From Globodera rostochiensis (taxonomy: Eukaryota > Nematoda > Chromadorea > Rhabditida > Heteroderidae), in NCBI GenBank assembly GCA_018350325.1, contig JAEVLN010000006.1:1077193-1141192 (forward strand): a stretch of 64,000 nt of DNA, in the 5' to 3' direction. The notes below the pieces were generated by a model that worked only from the letters and a program-made list of their open reading frames with translations, was not told where the DNA came from and did not search any database. How positions within the stretch are numbered: position 1 is the stretch's first letter; the number at the start of each line of letters is the position of its first letter. Position numbers and translations under genes: made by a program. Shown in pieces: positions 45,547-56,599 of this stretch.

Positions 45547-46114
45547 CTCAAAATTGTTTTTTTTAATTGTTAATAAATCATCAAATATTAAATTTTTTTC
45601 ATAAATCATAAAGCAATATTTTACGCGCGAAATCTGTAATCTACTGCAAAATTTGACATTCAATATCAAGTGCCTCCAGGAAAAAACGTTTAAAATTTAA
45701 AGTCTGTTGTTTCTGAGAGATTTTAAGCAAAATTGCAAGAAATTGGTAAAAAACCGGGACCAAAATTTCAGTCCCAAAATGGGAAAATACCATTTCAGTA
45801 CTGGTCCCGGTCCCGTTCTACCCTAATATTTACCCATTAAACCGAAAATTTAGTTTTTAAAGTTTCAAATAAAGCAGCGATCGCAGCCATGTGGTAGTGG
45901 ACGGTGAGAGCAATTTCAAAAGTTAAAAAACATTTACACATTTTCTGCCATTTTTTTATTGGGGTGTTGTATAAGTTCTGACACCTTCTGTCACCCGTTG
46001 CTAATTATACATTTTTAAATTCAACAAAATATTATCAAGATTTGAAATATCCACCACTATCATCTATAAAATGTTGCCTTTTTTCTGGATATATTTTTGT
46101 CCCTTGTCTTTTGA

Positions 46115-46375
46115 ATGGAGCTGAGCTATGAGCAAAAAGCGACCATGCCCAAAATGGGCATTCGCGCATTACTTTTCCACGAATTTTCGTTTGACCAAAA
46201 ACCAAACCAGGCTCTGCAAAACCTTAGTGAATCGAAGGGCCCGGGAGTTGTCTCGCCCCGCACGGTAAAGCAAAGGTGGGCAAAATTCCGTTATGGCCAT
46301 GAGAACCTCAAAGATCACCTGCGGCCCGGGAGGCCGTTGCCCGCTTTTAAGGACTCCTATCTCGGGGAATTTTAG
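46115..46375 (+). pseudogene. Mariner transposase N-terminal fragment
   Basis: IRALLFHEFSFDQKPNQALQ, then GPGVVSPRTVKQRWAKFRYG and LRPGRP match the paired helix-turn-helix DNA-binding region and the RPGRP linker of mariner transposases. No catalytic D,D34D part. Inserted sequence spans roughly 45963-46630 between blocks that are continuous in the paralogous region at 40029-40103. Confidence 0.6.
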
Positions 46376-46792
46376 GCTGATCAGGCCCAGTTTTATTTTT
46401 TTTGGGAGCTAAACATTCCTTATCAAGCCTGCAAAAATTAAAGATTTTTCGTTCAGCAAAAAATTTTCTATGGCATTTTGAATTGTATTACCAAAAAATT
46501 GTCCCTAAAAAGGGCCATTTTTGCCCCAAAATTTCTGCTGCAGCAAAGTTTGGAGTTTCATAAAAATTAAGGAGTGGAGCAATAAACCTCAAATTTTGCA
46601 TGAAGCTTCTCCCATCTATAAAAGTTTCCTAAATACAGCCTAAAAAATAAATGCATGATTGATGATGATCTTTCATTCATTATTATTACAAGCAATTCGT
46701 TCAAACAATTAATTCGTTTTTCCCCATGAATAATCGTTATGAACAATATTCTCATTAATAATCAATTATTCTTGTAGTAATTGATTTCCTAT

Positions 46793-46800
46793 TGACGTCA
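46793..46800 (+). promoter_or_regulatory. TGACGTCA palindrome upstream of gene E
   Basis: 90 bp before the ATG at 46890, in the conserved upstream block. Confidence 0.45.
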
Positions 46801-46889
46801 ATGCTTACATTATATTACAATAATTCAATCATTTTGTGCATTAATTTTTATTCTGAACATTTTTAATATTTCAAAAAACCCCCAATAAA

Positions 46890-49800
46890 ATGAATATGCT
46901 GCTGTTATTGGTCAGTGCCGTAATTCTGCCTATAATGGTGTTAGCAGCTCCGTCAACTCCATACGAAAGAACTTCTGATGAGTAAGTAATTTTAATGACC
47001 CTTAATTATTCGATAGCTCATAATGTGTTGAAGCCATTTAAGCTCCACATTTCAACGTCTTTTTAACCCCCGTCCGACACGGGAAGTCGGCCAAGTCCTC
47101 CCAAACAATTGTATTTTCCCCAACTCCAAAGATTATTCTCTAAGATGGGGAGGGCTGGAGGGTCTTGTTTGGTGTATGAACAACGATTTTTGGGGAAATA
47201 TACGTACAAGAGGATTCTCTATTTAATTCTTGAGACATTTTAACAAACTTTTATTCCGCATACCTAATTACTAATTTATTTGAAACTTTAAAACTAAATT
47301 TTCAGTTTAATGGGTAAATATTAGGGTAGGACGGGACGGGGACCAGTATTGAAATGGTCAGATTTCCCCATTTTGGTACTGAAATTTTGGTCCCGGTTTT
47401 TTACCAAGCATTTTTTTTTCTTGTTTTTGTCCAGTAGTCCCGGTTTTTTTTGACCGGGACCAAATTTAGTCCCGGTCCCTTTTTTCCAAAAGTCCCGGTC
47501 CCGTCCTACCCGAGTAAATATGGATCTGAAGGCCCAGACTCAAAATCGAAAGAAATATATATCAATCGACTCCTCTCTGTCTGCAATGTATGAATCCGAA
47601 AAAAATTTTGTTGGGCAACCATTCCCTTAAGAGTTACTGACCCGGGACTGAAGTGTCTTTTGACTGGGGACTCAGTTGTCCACTGATTAAAAAATGGGAA
47701 AAATCACTCATACTATTGACTTTAAAAATTAGGAATTAGTTGATTGAAAATCAAAATTGAGAATTAAAGCGGTTTTTGAACCGGTTTAAAACTTGAAAAT
47801 TAAGGAAAAACGACTTTTAAGTAACAAAAGCCGGATATAATAATGAAAGCCAACAGATTTTTGAGGAAAACATACGTACCAGAGGATTCTCTGTTTTGAG
47901 AATTTTAACGACATTATTTGGCAAATTATCACTCTTAAAATCCATTTAAAACTAAATTTTCACTCTTTCGAATAGTGAAACGGATGGTATCGCAACCAAT
48001 GCACAAATTCAGGTAGTTTATTTAATTGAACTATTTTTAAAATCATTGATTTTGATTAGAGCCAGGACTGGATCTGGATCCAGACCAGGATTTTCCAGGA
48101 CTCCTGATCCGGAATCCAGGTATTTCAACGACCCTGGATTTTTAATCCAGAAAATCCAGATCCAGGTCATTTCCAAAATCCAGATCCAGGTCCGGGTAGC
48201 TCAGACCAGGATCCAGATCCAGGTCCAGAATCCGGGTAATCGGACCTGGATTTCCGTTATGTGAGACGGTTCACCCCAAGATCTGAGGTGGTGGTGTAGT
48301 GGTGAGTGATGGTGGTCGATATTGTTTTGCGTTGGGGTTCGAACCCCTGAATGTGTAAATTGTTTTTTTGACTTTCGGTAAGCATCTATGGGGAGTGGGG
48401 GCCGTTTTGTCCCAACCATTTTTCACATATAAACCTCGCGTTAGATAACTCCGGACCTTAAGTTCTCAAAAAACCATAGGGGGGACCCTTTTGGTCAAAA
48501 TTTTTCTAAAAACTTTTTAAATTTTAACAATTTTTTAAAAATATTTTTGGGCGGCATTTGCAACTTTTTGGAGTTTCAATAAAAATTTGACCATAAGTTT
48601 ATGATTTTCATCTTGAAAATTCTTTAAAAAAATGATTTAAAAAGAAATTAATCTCTGCTTAAAGTAGGCCAATACTTATGTATAAACTAGGAGAAAACAA
48701 CCGAGAAAAATTAGGAAAATTCGCCAAAGAGTTATTTCAAAATTTTGAAAAATCTTAAAGGGTTGGGCGATTTTACAAAAAATTTCAAAAATTCGGTAAA
48801 AATCCAGGTCCTGGTCTGGACCCAGGCCTCCACAATCCTGGATTTTCCTGGATCTGGATTTTTTCTGGATTTTAATCCAGAAAATCCAGATCCAGGTCAT
48901 TTCCAAAATCCAGATCCAGGCCCAGGTTTTTTCAAAATTCCGGGCTCTAATTTTGATTTCCAAAGCTTGTAAATCAAGCGAAAAGTTCGGACCCAAATGC
49001 GCGACTTGCAGCGGTGTCCCGGATTCGTGGCTTACTCTGGAACGGTGCAAGCTTAGAAGAATTGGCCATCGCCGAGTTCGTCTCCATTGGCGCTTTACCA
49101 GTCCTTGTGAACTGCTTGAAGTCGACAAAGTAGGCAAATTTAAACCATTCTAATCATGGCCATGCTTTCTTTTTTGATTGAGGGAATGAGCCAAAAGTTG
49201 TATTTATTTTCTCCAATCATTATTGAAGTTTTAATGGCTGGACAAATATTTATCATATTGTTTCGGTACTTTTAGTGACAAACTCCTTGCCGAAGCTGCC
49301 TGGGCCCTGAAGAACATTTCTTATGTCAAAGCACAAGAAGTTGTTGAAGCTGGCGCTGTGCCACCCTTAGTTAAGCTGCTTCAATCGCCGAATATGAAAG
49401 TGTGCACTTATACTGCCTGGGCCCTGAAGAACATTGCTGGTGGTTCTCCCGATCTTGCACTTGCTGTTATTGAAGCTGGAGCCGTGCCGCTCTTAGTTAA
49501 ACTGCTTCAATCGCCAAACATGGAGTTGTGCAAATATACAGTATTGGCCCTGAGGGGCATTGCTTTTGTCAAAGCACAAGAAGTTGTTGAAGCGGGTGCC
49601 GTGCCGCCCTTAGTTAAACTGCTTCAATCAGAGAACATGGAAGTGTGCACTTATACTGCCTCGGCCCTGAAGAAAATTGCTGGTGGTTCTGCCGATCTTG
49701 CACTTGCTGTTATTGAAGCTGGTGCTGTGCCGCCCTTAGTTGAGCTGCTTCAATCAGAGAACATGGAAGTGTGTGCATTTGCTGCCCTGGCACTTGCTGA

Positions 49801-51041
49801 CATTGCTGCTGTTAAAGCACAAGAAGTTGTTGAAGCTGGCGCTGTGCCGCTCTTAGTTAAACTGCTTCAATCGCCGAATATGAAAGTGTGCACTTATACT
49901 GCCTGGGCCCTGAAGAACATTGCTGATGGTTCTGCCGATCTTGCACTTGCTGTTATTGAAGCTGGAGCCGTGCCGCTCTTAGTTAAACTGCTTCAATCGC
50001 CAAACATAGAGTTGTGCAAATATACAGTATTGGCCCTGAGGGGCATTGCTTTTGTCGAAGAATGCGAAGTTGTTGAAGCGGGTGCCGTGCCGCCCTTAGT
50101 TAAGCTGCTCCAATCACCGAATATGAAAGTGTGTGAAAATGCAGCTGCGACTCTGAAGAACATTACTGCTGCTTCTCCCGATCTTGCACTTGCTGTTATT
50201 GAAGCTGGCGCCGTGCCGCCTTTAGTTAAGCTGCTTCAATCGCAAAATAAGTATGTGTGTGAAGAAGCTTCGTTGGCTATTGGCAACATAATCGGTCGGT
50301 ATATGGACTTACATATTGAATAATATTAGCGATTTTCTACATTTGATGAAAAAGATTTTGGTACGGATTACTTCTGTGTCCCGGGGGATTCTTGAATCCA
50401 GTAATCGAGATGCCATATCAAAAAGTAACAAATTCTTTTTTTAGAGAGAATTCCTAATTTAAATGGATGTTGCATTGACTTGGAGCATATACAGATCATG
50501 GTAAGTTAAATCTCCAACATAATTAACATATTTTTTGGATTTAATTTTTAATACAAATTTAATATAACAATATTTTTATATGGAAAATGGCGTTGTTGCG
50601 CCCTTTTGTAATTTGCTTGGAAGAAACGATGGGGAAATTACGCTTAAAGTGCTTAATGGAATAAAGAGGGCTTTAAACAATGCACAAAAAAGAGAAAAAG
50701 TGATAGAATTGATCGAAAAGTGCGGAGGTATATTTTAAGCAAATTCGCAAAATTTGTAAAAATAATTTCCAGGACTGCGCAAGATTAAGCAATTGAAAAC
50801 CAAAGAAAGCAAATTGGCCCTCAAAATGGTAGGCAATTTTAATTGCAAAAGTTTTTGTTGAGGCTATGTAAAAATAATATTTAAGTAAAAGGAATTTGTT
50901 AAATAAAATTCTTTATAATTTAAAAAAATTTAATAAAACTTGTTGCTTATGTTAGATAATAATATTTATTAAACAAATTTATATTCATTAATTATTTTAA
51001 ACTGTCAGATTGAAAAGCAACAATCCTCGAAATTGGATTGA
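46890..51041 (+). CDS. Secreted ARM-repeat protein, ten-repeat form without RING (gene E)
   Basis: Exons 46890-46981, 47976-48012, 48966-49129, 49276-50294, 50445-50500, 50583-50727, 50773-50828, 51009-51041; sum 1602 nt, 533 residues in frame. Signal peptide as in gene C. The 1019-nt exon 4 encodes eight ARM units of alternately about 42 and 39 residues (LLQSPNMKVCTYTAWALKNI type), and 49381 onward repeats at 49867 with a 486-bp period, i.e. four units copied as a block. The importin-alpha-like end is IELIEKCGGLRKIKQL. The last exon keeps only IEKQQ of the RING module and stops. The acceptor before 50583 lacks AG. Large introns 1 and 2 contain hAT copies. Likely a functional secreted ARM-only protein. 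Confidence 0.7.
47322..47513. mobile_element. 192-bp hAT MITE in intron 1 of gene E
   Basis: Ends TAGGGTAGGACGGG and CCCGTCCTACCCGA, flanked by identical GTAAATAT at 47314-47321 and 47514-47521. It interrupts sequence (TTTTCAGTTTAATG) that resembles the acceptor and start of exon 2 in gene C, so it may have destroyed an older exon 2. The matching region in F is at 62215-62401. Confidence 0.75.
48057..48949. mobile_element. hAT element in intron 2 of gene E
   Basis: Same element and same ATTTTGAT target duplication (48049-48056, 48950-48957) as 40833-42101 in gene D, but 376 bp shorter. Contains the plus-strand tRNA-like module at 48286-48360. Confidence 0.8.
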
Positions 51042-51299
51042 CGAGCTGTGAGAAGAGAGAACAGGAAAAGAAAAAATATATAATTGGTAACAGTGAAGAA
51101 CAACAAATATTTCGTTATTCTGAAATTATATATCAACCAACTCCCCTCGTAGAGAAAATCGAATGGTATTAAATTTTGATTAGACAACATTCTGAGCCGA
51201 GATACAGCTCTTCAAAGTTGTCAAACCCTTAGGTCAAAATGTTATTCGAACCCATCGGCACTTAAATTTCTTTCTGAAGTGACGACTTTTTTGGTTTTT

Positions 51300-51530
51300 C
51301 TGCTGGTCCACGTTGTCCACTGACGGATTGTCCTTCACTGACTGATTGCCCACTGACGGATTGTCCTTCACTGACGGATTGGCCTCTGACGGATTGTCCT
51401 TCACTGACGGATTGTCCTCTGACGAATTGTCCACTGACGGATTGTCCTTCACTGACGGATTGTCCTCTGACGGATTGTCACTGACGGATTGTCCACTGAC
51501 TGATTGTCACTGATGGATTGTCAATGAGCC
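51300..51530. repeat. GACGGATTGTCCTTCACT tandem array
   Basis: About 13 diverged copies just downstream of gene E; related to 44850-45077. Confidence 0.8.
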
Positions 51531-51891
51531 GGACCCCTTTCTCCCATTTAGCCTAAGGCGTTCTCTGATAAAGTAGCAGAACAATCCAGTGCAGTCAGTT
51601 CAGTACCAATATTTATAAAGCCTTCTAAATTATTCAAAATATAAACGGCAAATAAAAATTGGCCAAAATTTTGTAAAAACTGTTTAAAATTCACACCAAA
51701 TCCAATCAATTTATGTGTAAAAAACTTCAAAATTCGTTAATCTTTCAGCTTCCCTCGCACGCTTTCAGATTTTAATAAGTTTAGTTTTTATATTTTTAAT
51801 ACTTGTTTTGGAAATTTTAATAATAATATTTCATATAAAGTGTTACGGAATATATCAATGTTAAGGGTGTATTCAAATGGCTAATAATTTA

Positions 51892-53247
51892 CCGTATTTC
51901 CTAAAATAGAACGCCCGGGAGTTCTATTTTTCAACCCCCCAAAAAGGGGAGTTCTATTTTAGGGGGGAGTTCTATTTTTCAACCCCCCCCCCCCAAAAGG
52001 GGAGTTCTATTTTAGGGGGGAGTTCTAATTTAGGGGGGAGTTCTATTTTAGGGGGGAGTTCTAATTTAGGGGGGAGTTCTATTTTTCAACCTCTTTTTTC
52101 AGAAAACTTTACAAAATTTGCAATTTTTTGCACAAATTTTTGGCAAAATTTGGTTGGTTCATTTTGACATTTTTTTCTGGCAAAATCAATGAAAGAATAG
52201 AAGTTTTATTATTGAATAACAAAATTATTCGATATCTATGACAACATTCTGGTAAATGGTAAACCCCTGGTTAAAAATTGAAATTTATTGAATCTTCAAC
52301 AATTTTTTGAAAATTCCCAATTTTTTGCTAGCAAAATTAGAAATTTAAAAAAATGCATAATTCAGCTTAAAGTTAATTAAATAAATAAAGCTAATATTTT
52401 TATATTTTTACATGCATTTTTTTGCACCTATTTATATGAACCCGGGGTTTGGAGCCTATTTTAGGCGTCTATTTTGAAGATTCTTCGAGCCTAAAAGGTA
52501 TCAGCCCTAGAAATAAAGTTTAAAAAATGCAGGAATTAGGACATTTTTTACTTGTTGAGTTTTCGCCATTTTAAAAATTTAAAAGTTAATCTCAATTTTT
52601 TGTTCGGCCTCAAAATCATTTAAAAAGCAAAAAAACGATTCGTTCTCCGTGCCGCCCATGGAACCACTATCTTTTCAAAAGTTCCGATAATAATTTGCCC
52701 TCTTTATGATGAAATGTAGTAAAGTAAAAATCACAATTAAAACTAGGATTAGCTTTCCAATTTTTTAATCAATAATCACAGATCTAGTTCATCATTGTTG
52801 CCATCTTTCTGCCCATTTATGAAGCATTTTCCCATTGCAGGTTGTTTTGGTCAAATAACCAAAAAGCTAAAACGGTTCAAAACATTCGCGCCAAACTGAG
52901 TCCGTCCGAATTTTTTGTCAAATTAATTTTAACTAAAAAATTAATAACTGTTTTTAAAACGAACATTTTCAAAAAGTTATAAACAATTTAGAACTTTTTC
53001 GAATCTTCATTTTTTTACAGCTTTACTGAATTTTTTTAAATTTATAAAGTGGGCCAATCCTATAAATTTGGAGATAAAATGGAGAAAATATTTTGTAAAA
53101 AAAAAATTCAAAAATTCGAGGGGAGTTCTATTTTAGGGGGGAGTCTAATTTAGGGGGGCGTTATATTTTTCAATCCCTCCAAAAAGGGGAGTTCTATTTT
53201 AGGGGGGAGTTCTAATTTAGGGGGGCGTTATATTTTCGGAAATACGG
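51892..53247. mobile_element. TA-flanked fold-back with GTTCTATTTTAGGGGGG arms
   Basis: Ends CCGTATTTCC and GGAAATACGG, each next to TA, suggesting Tc1/mariner-type insertion. Arms at 51910-52090 and 53115-53235 consist of GGGGGGAGTTCTATTTTAGG copies in the same written orientation on both sides apart from the very ends. The 1-kb interior is AT-rich with no gene. Confidence 0.6.
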
Positions 53248-53694
53248 TATCTAGGGGTACACCTTCTTAAGAACCATAAAAAATCAAAATGTTAAAATGA
53301 CGGAATATGGATTCATTTCCAAAAATCCCCAAAATTGGATTTATATGGACTAAAAGTCTCTTTAATTTAAAATTTTTGGAGAAAATGCTATTGTTCGGCT
53401 TCTCTCATCATAGCATACCCGGAAAAAATACAATTCATTCCTAAATTATAGTTAATTTTTCTTAATCAAACCCAGAAGATTTGGTTGAATTTGAGTGCTG
53501 ACTTGTGTTGCATCGCTCGCATATGTCCCCCCCCCCTGTCAATGTTTTTTTTGTTTTGATTGATCGGCACGGCACGTCCCATTCAAAATGCTTTTATCCC
53601 CCAACATTTGTTATAGGAGGAGGAGAAAAGCGAGCTCATCCGCCGGACGGATGGAAGCGATTACAAACTTTGCACTCGTAAAGTTAGGTGCAAA

Positions 53695-55256
53695 AGCGGG
53701 CGGGCGTCTGGCCGTTTGCGTCTGGCCGTTGCGTCTCAGGGCCAGTTGCGTATGACCGTTTACGTTTCAGGGCCAGTTGCGTCTGGCCGTTTGCGTCTCA
53801 GGGCCAGTTGCGTCTGGCCGTTGGCGTCTCAGGGCCAGTTGCGTCTGGCCGTTTGCGTCTCAGGGCCAGTTGCGTCTGGCCGTTTGCATCTGGCCAGTTG
53901 CGTCTCAGGGCCAGTTGCGTCTGGCCGTTTGCGTCTCAGGGCCAGTTGCGTCTGGCCGTTTGCGTCTGGCCAGTTGCGTCTCAGGGCCAGTTGCGTCTGG
54001 CCGTTTGCGTCTCAGGGCCAGTTGCGTCTGGCCGTTTGCGTCTGGCCAGTTGCGTCTCAGGGTCAGTTGCGTCTGGCCGTTTGCGTCTCAGGGCCAGTTG
54101 CGTCTGGCCAGTTGCGTCTCAGGGCCAGTTGCGTCTGGCCGTTTGCGTCTCAGGGCCAGTTGCGTCTGGCCGTTTGCGTCTGGCCAGTTGCGTCTCAGGG
54201 CCAGTTGCGTCTGGCCGTTTGCGTCTCAGGGCCAGTTGCGTCTGGCCGTTTGCGTCTGGCCAGTTGCGTCTCAGGGCCAGTTGCGTCTCAGGGCCAGTTG
54301 CGTCTGGCCGTTTGCGTCTCAGGGCCAGTTGCGTCTGGCCGTTTGCGTCTCAGGGCCAGTTGCGTCTGGCCGTTTGCGTCTGGCCAGTTGCGTCTCAGGG
54401 CCAGTTGCGTCTGGCCGTTTGCGTCTCAGGGCCAGTTGCGTCTGGCCGTTTGCGTCTGGCCAGTTGCGTCTCAGGGCCAGTTGCGTCTGGCCGTTTGCGT
54501 CTCAGGGCCAGTTGCGTCTGGCCGTTTGCGTCTGGCCAGTTGCGTCTCAGGGCCAGTTGCGTCTGGCCGTTTGCGTCTCAGGGCCAGTTGCGTCTGGCCG
54601 TTTGCGTCTGGCCAGTTGCGTCTCAGGGCCAGTTGCGTCTGGCCGTTTGCGTCTCAGGGCCAGTTGCGTCTGGCCGTTTGCGTCTGGCCAGTTGCGTCTC
54701 AGGGCCAGTTGCGTCTCAGGGCCAGTTGCGTCTGGCCGTTTGCGTCTCAGGGCCAGTTGCGTCTGGCCGTTTGCGTCTGGCCAGTTGCGTCTCAGGGCCA
54801 GTTGCGTCTGGCCGTTTGCGTCTCAGGGCCAGTTGCGTCTGGCCGTTTGCGTCTGGCCAGTTGCGTCTCAGGGCCAGTTGCGTCTGGCCGTTTGCGTCTC
54901 AGGGCCAGTTGCGTCTGGCCGTTTGCGTCTGGCCAGTTGCGTCTCAGGGCCAGTTGCGTCTGGCCGTTTGCGTCTCAGGGCCAGTTGCGTCTGGCCGTTT
55001 GCGTCTGGCCAGTTGCGTCTCAGGGCCAGTTGCGTCTGGCCGTTTGCGTCTCAGGGCCAGTTGCGTCTGGCCGTTTGCGTCTGGCCAGTTGCGTCTCAGG
55101 GCCAGTTGCGTCTGGCCGTTTGCGTCTCAGGGCCAGTTGCGTCTGGCCGTTTGCGTCTGGCCAGTTGCGTCTCAGGGCCAGTTGCGTCTGGCCGTTTGCG
55201 TCTCAGGGCCAGTTGCGTCTGGCCGTTTGCGTCTCAGGGCCAGTTGCGTCTCAGTA
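53695..55256. repeat. Minisatellite with 76-bp higher-order unit
   Basis: Built of three short words: GCGTCTCAGGGCCAGTT (17), GCGTCTGGCCGTTT (14) and GCGTCTGGCCAGTT (14), arranged mostly as 14-17-14-14-17 = 76 bp. About 1.56 kb. All three plus frames are open throughout because the words lack stop codons; a protein is not implied. Confidence 0.9.
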
Positions 55257-55412
55257 CAAAAAAGCCGACTAAGTCCCATCCCGAAGAGATTGGAGGTGAT
55301 GGGGGACTTTTTATTTTTGTAAATTTGGAATGGATGTTTACGACTAGGACGGTCAGAGAATTTGAGAATATAGTGGGGTTGATGTGTGTGTGATTGTGAC
55401 ATATTTTGTGAA

Positions 55413-56420
55413 TTAAACATAAGTCGTTAACGAGACGACGGAACGCCAGGGACTCAAGTTTGAACACGGCAAGCGTTTTGAATAGGAGCATTTGGCGATA
55501 TGACATTTAGCGAGAGCTCTTCTAGTGAAAAACTTTTGAAGACGTTCTATTTTGGCTGACAACACTTTGTATGGGGGGTTCCAAACAACAGAGGCGTATT
55601 CAACGAGCGGACGGATGTATAATTTGAAGGCCCGCGACCAGATGTTCCTTTTTATTTGTATTTGTTTTTTCATCAATTGTATTATGTTTTGAGCTTTTTG
55701 TTTTATAAAAGCATTCATAGTCAGCATTTGAAACAATTTTAAAAAATTCGTCGGTCCAATCTCTAAGCAAAATGGAATCCGATTTGATTGATACAAAACA
55801 AAGATGGATGCATCTCATATTTGGAGCATCAAAATTCACCAGAAAATGTGATCACGAAAACCAATATTTGAATAAATGCGCAGAGCCAATGTTTTATCAC
55901 GTGAAATTTGGAGGGCCCAGGATACACACCATTTATACAAACTGTCGATGGAGTTTTGTAATTGGGGGGAGTGGGAATGACCGTTGTGGGAAGTAAAGAT
56001 TTTGATATCATCGGCGTACATTCGAATGTTGGTGTGAGTGAGAAAATTACGCATCCAACGGAGAAGTTTACCACGGATGCCAATCCAGTGCAGTTTATGA
56101 AGGAGATATTCGTGAGGTACAGAATCGAAAGCCCGGCGGAGATCAATGTAAATAAAGTCAATGCATTTTCCCTCGGCTAGTGAATTTCCCCAGGATTCAA
56201 GAGTAGAAATAAGTTGAGTGACCGTGGATCTTTTGGGAAGAAATCCGAATTGGTTTACATCGAGACGTTTGTGCTTTAGAAGGAACTGGGTGATGTTTTT
56301 TGAGATAACGCGTTAGAATACCCGACATGTGGTGGATGTTATCGAAATGGGGCGGTAGTTGGTGGGGTCTGACTTAGAGTTCTTTTTGTGAAGTGGTAGG
56401 ATGATAGATTTGTGCTATTT
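55413..56420 (-). pseudogene. Non-LTR retrotransposon reverse transcriptase remnant
   Basis: Minus-strand pieces in order: NQFGFLPKRSTVTQL (near 56250), FIYIDLRRAFDSVPHEYLLH (near 56130), then after a gap MYADDIKIF (near 56010, catalytic YADD) and finally RPLVEYASVVWNPPY with KIERLQKFFTRRAL (near 55590), the usual C-terminal motifs of jockey/CR1-type elements. The PQGS region between them is deleted and frames shift, so the copy is dead. Confidence 0.7.
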
Positions 56421-56599
56421 GAGAGTAATTGCCTACAGAATTCCAGATAATTTATGTTCAGTAAATTTAAGGAGTTTTTTTAACCGGCGATATTCAAATA
56501 AGCATCGTTTTCCCCCTTCTCATCTCGATTTTAGTTTTTTTTAATTTTCATTCACTGTCGAATTGTCCACAGTCCGATTGTCCACTTCTGTCAGTTTCC

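Noticed and set aside
46890..51041. Housekeeping importin-alpha
   Set aside because: No basic IBB region, a strong signal peptide instead, divergent repeat number, many tandem copies and unusual C-terminal modules.
53688..55393. Overlapping 518-544-residue open frames
   Set aside because: They arise because the minisatellite words contain no stop in any plus frame; three frames are open at once and none shows a domain.
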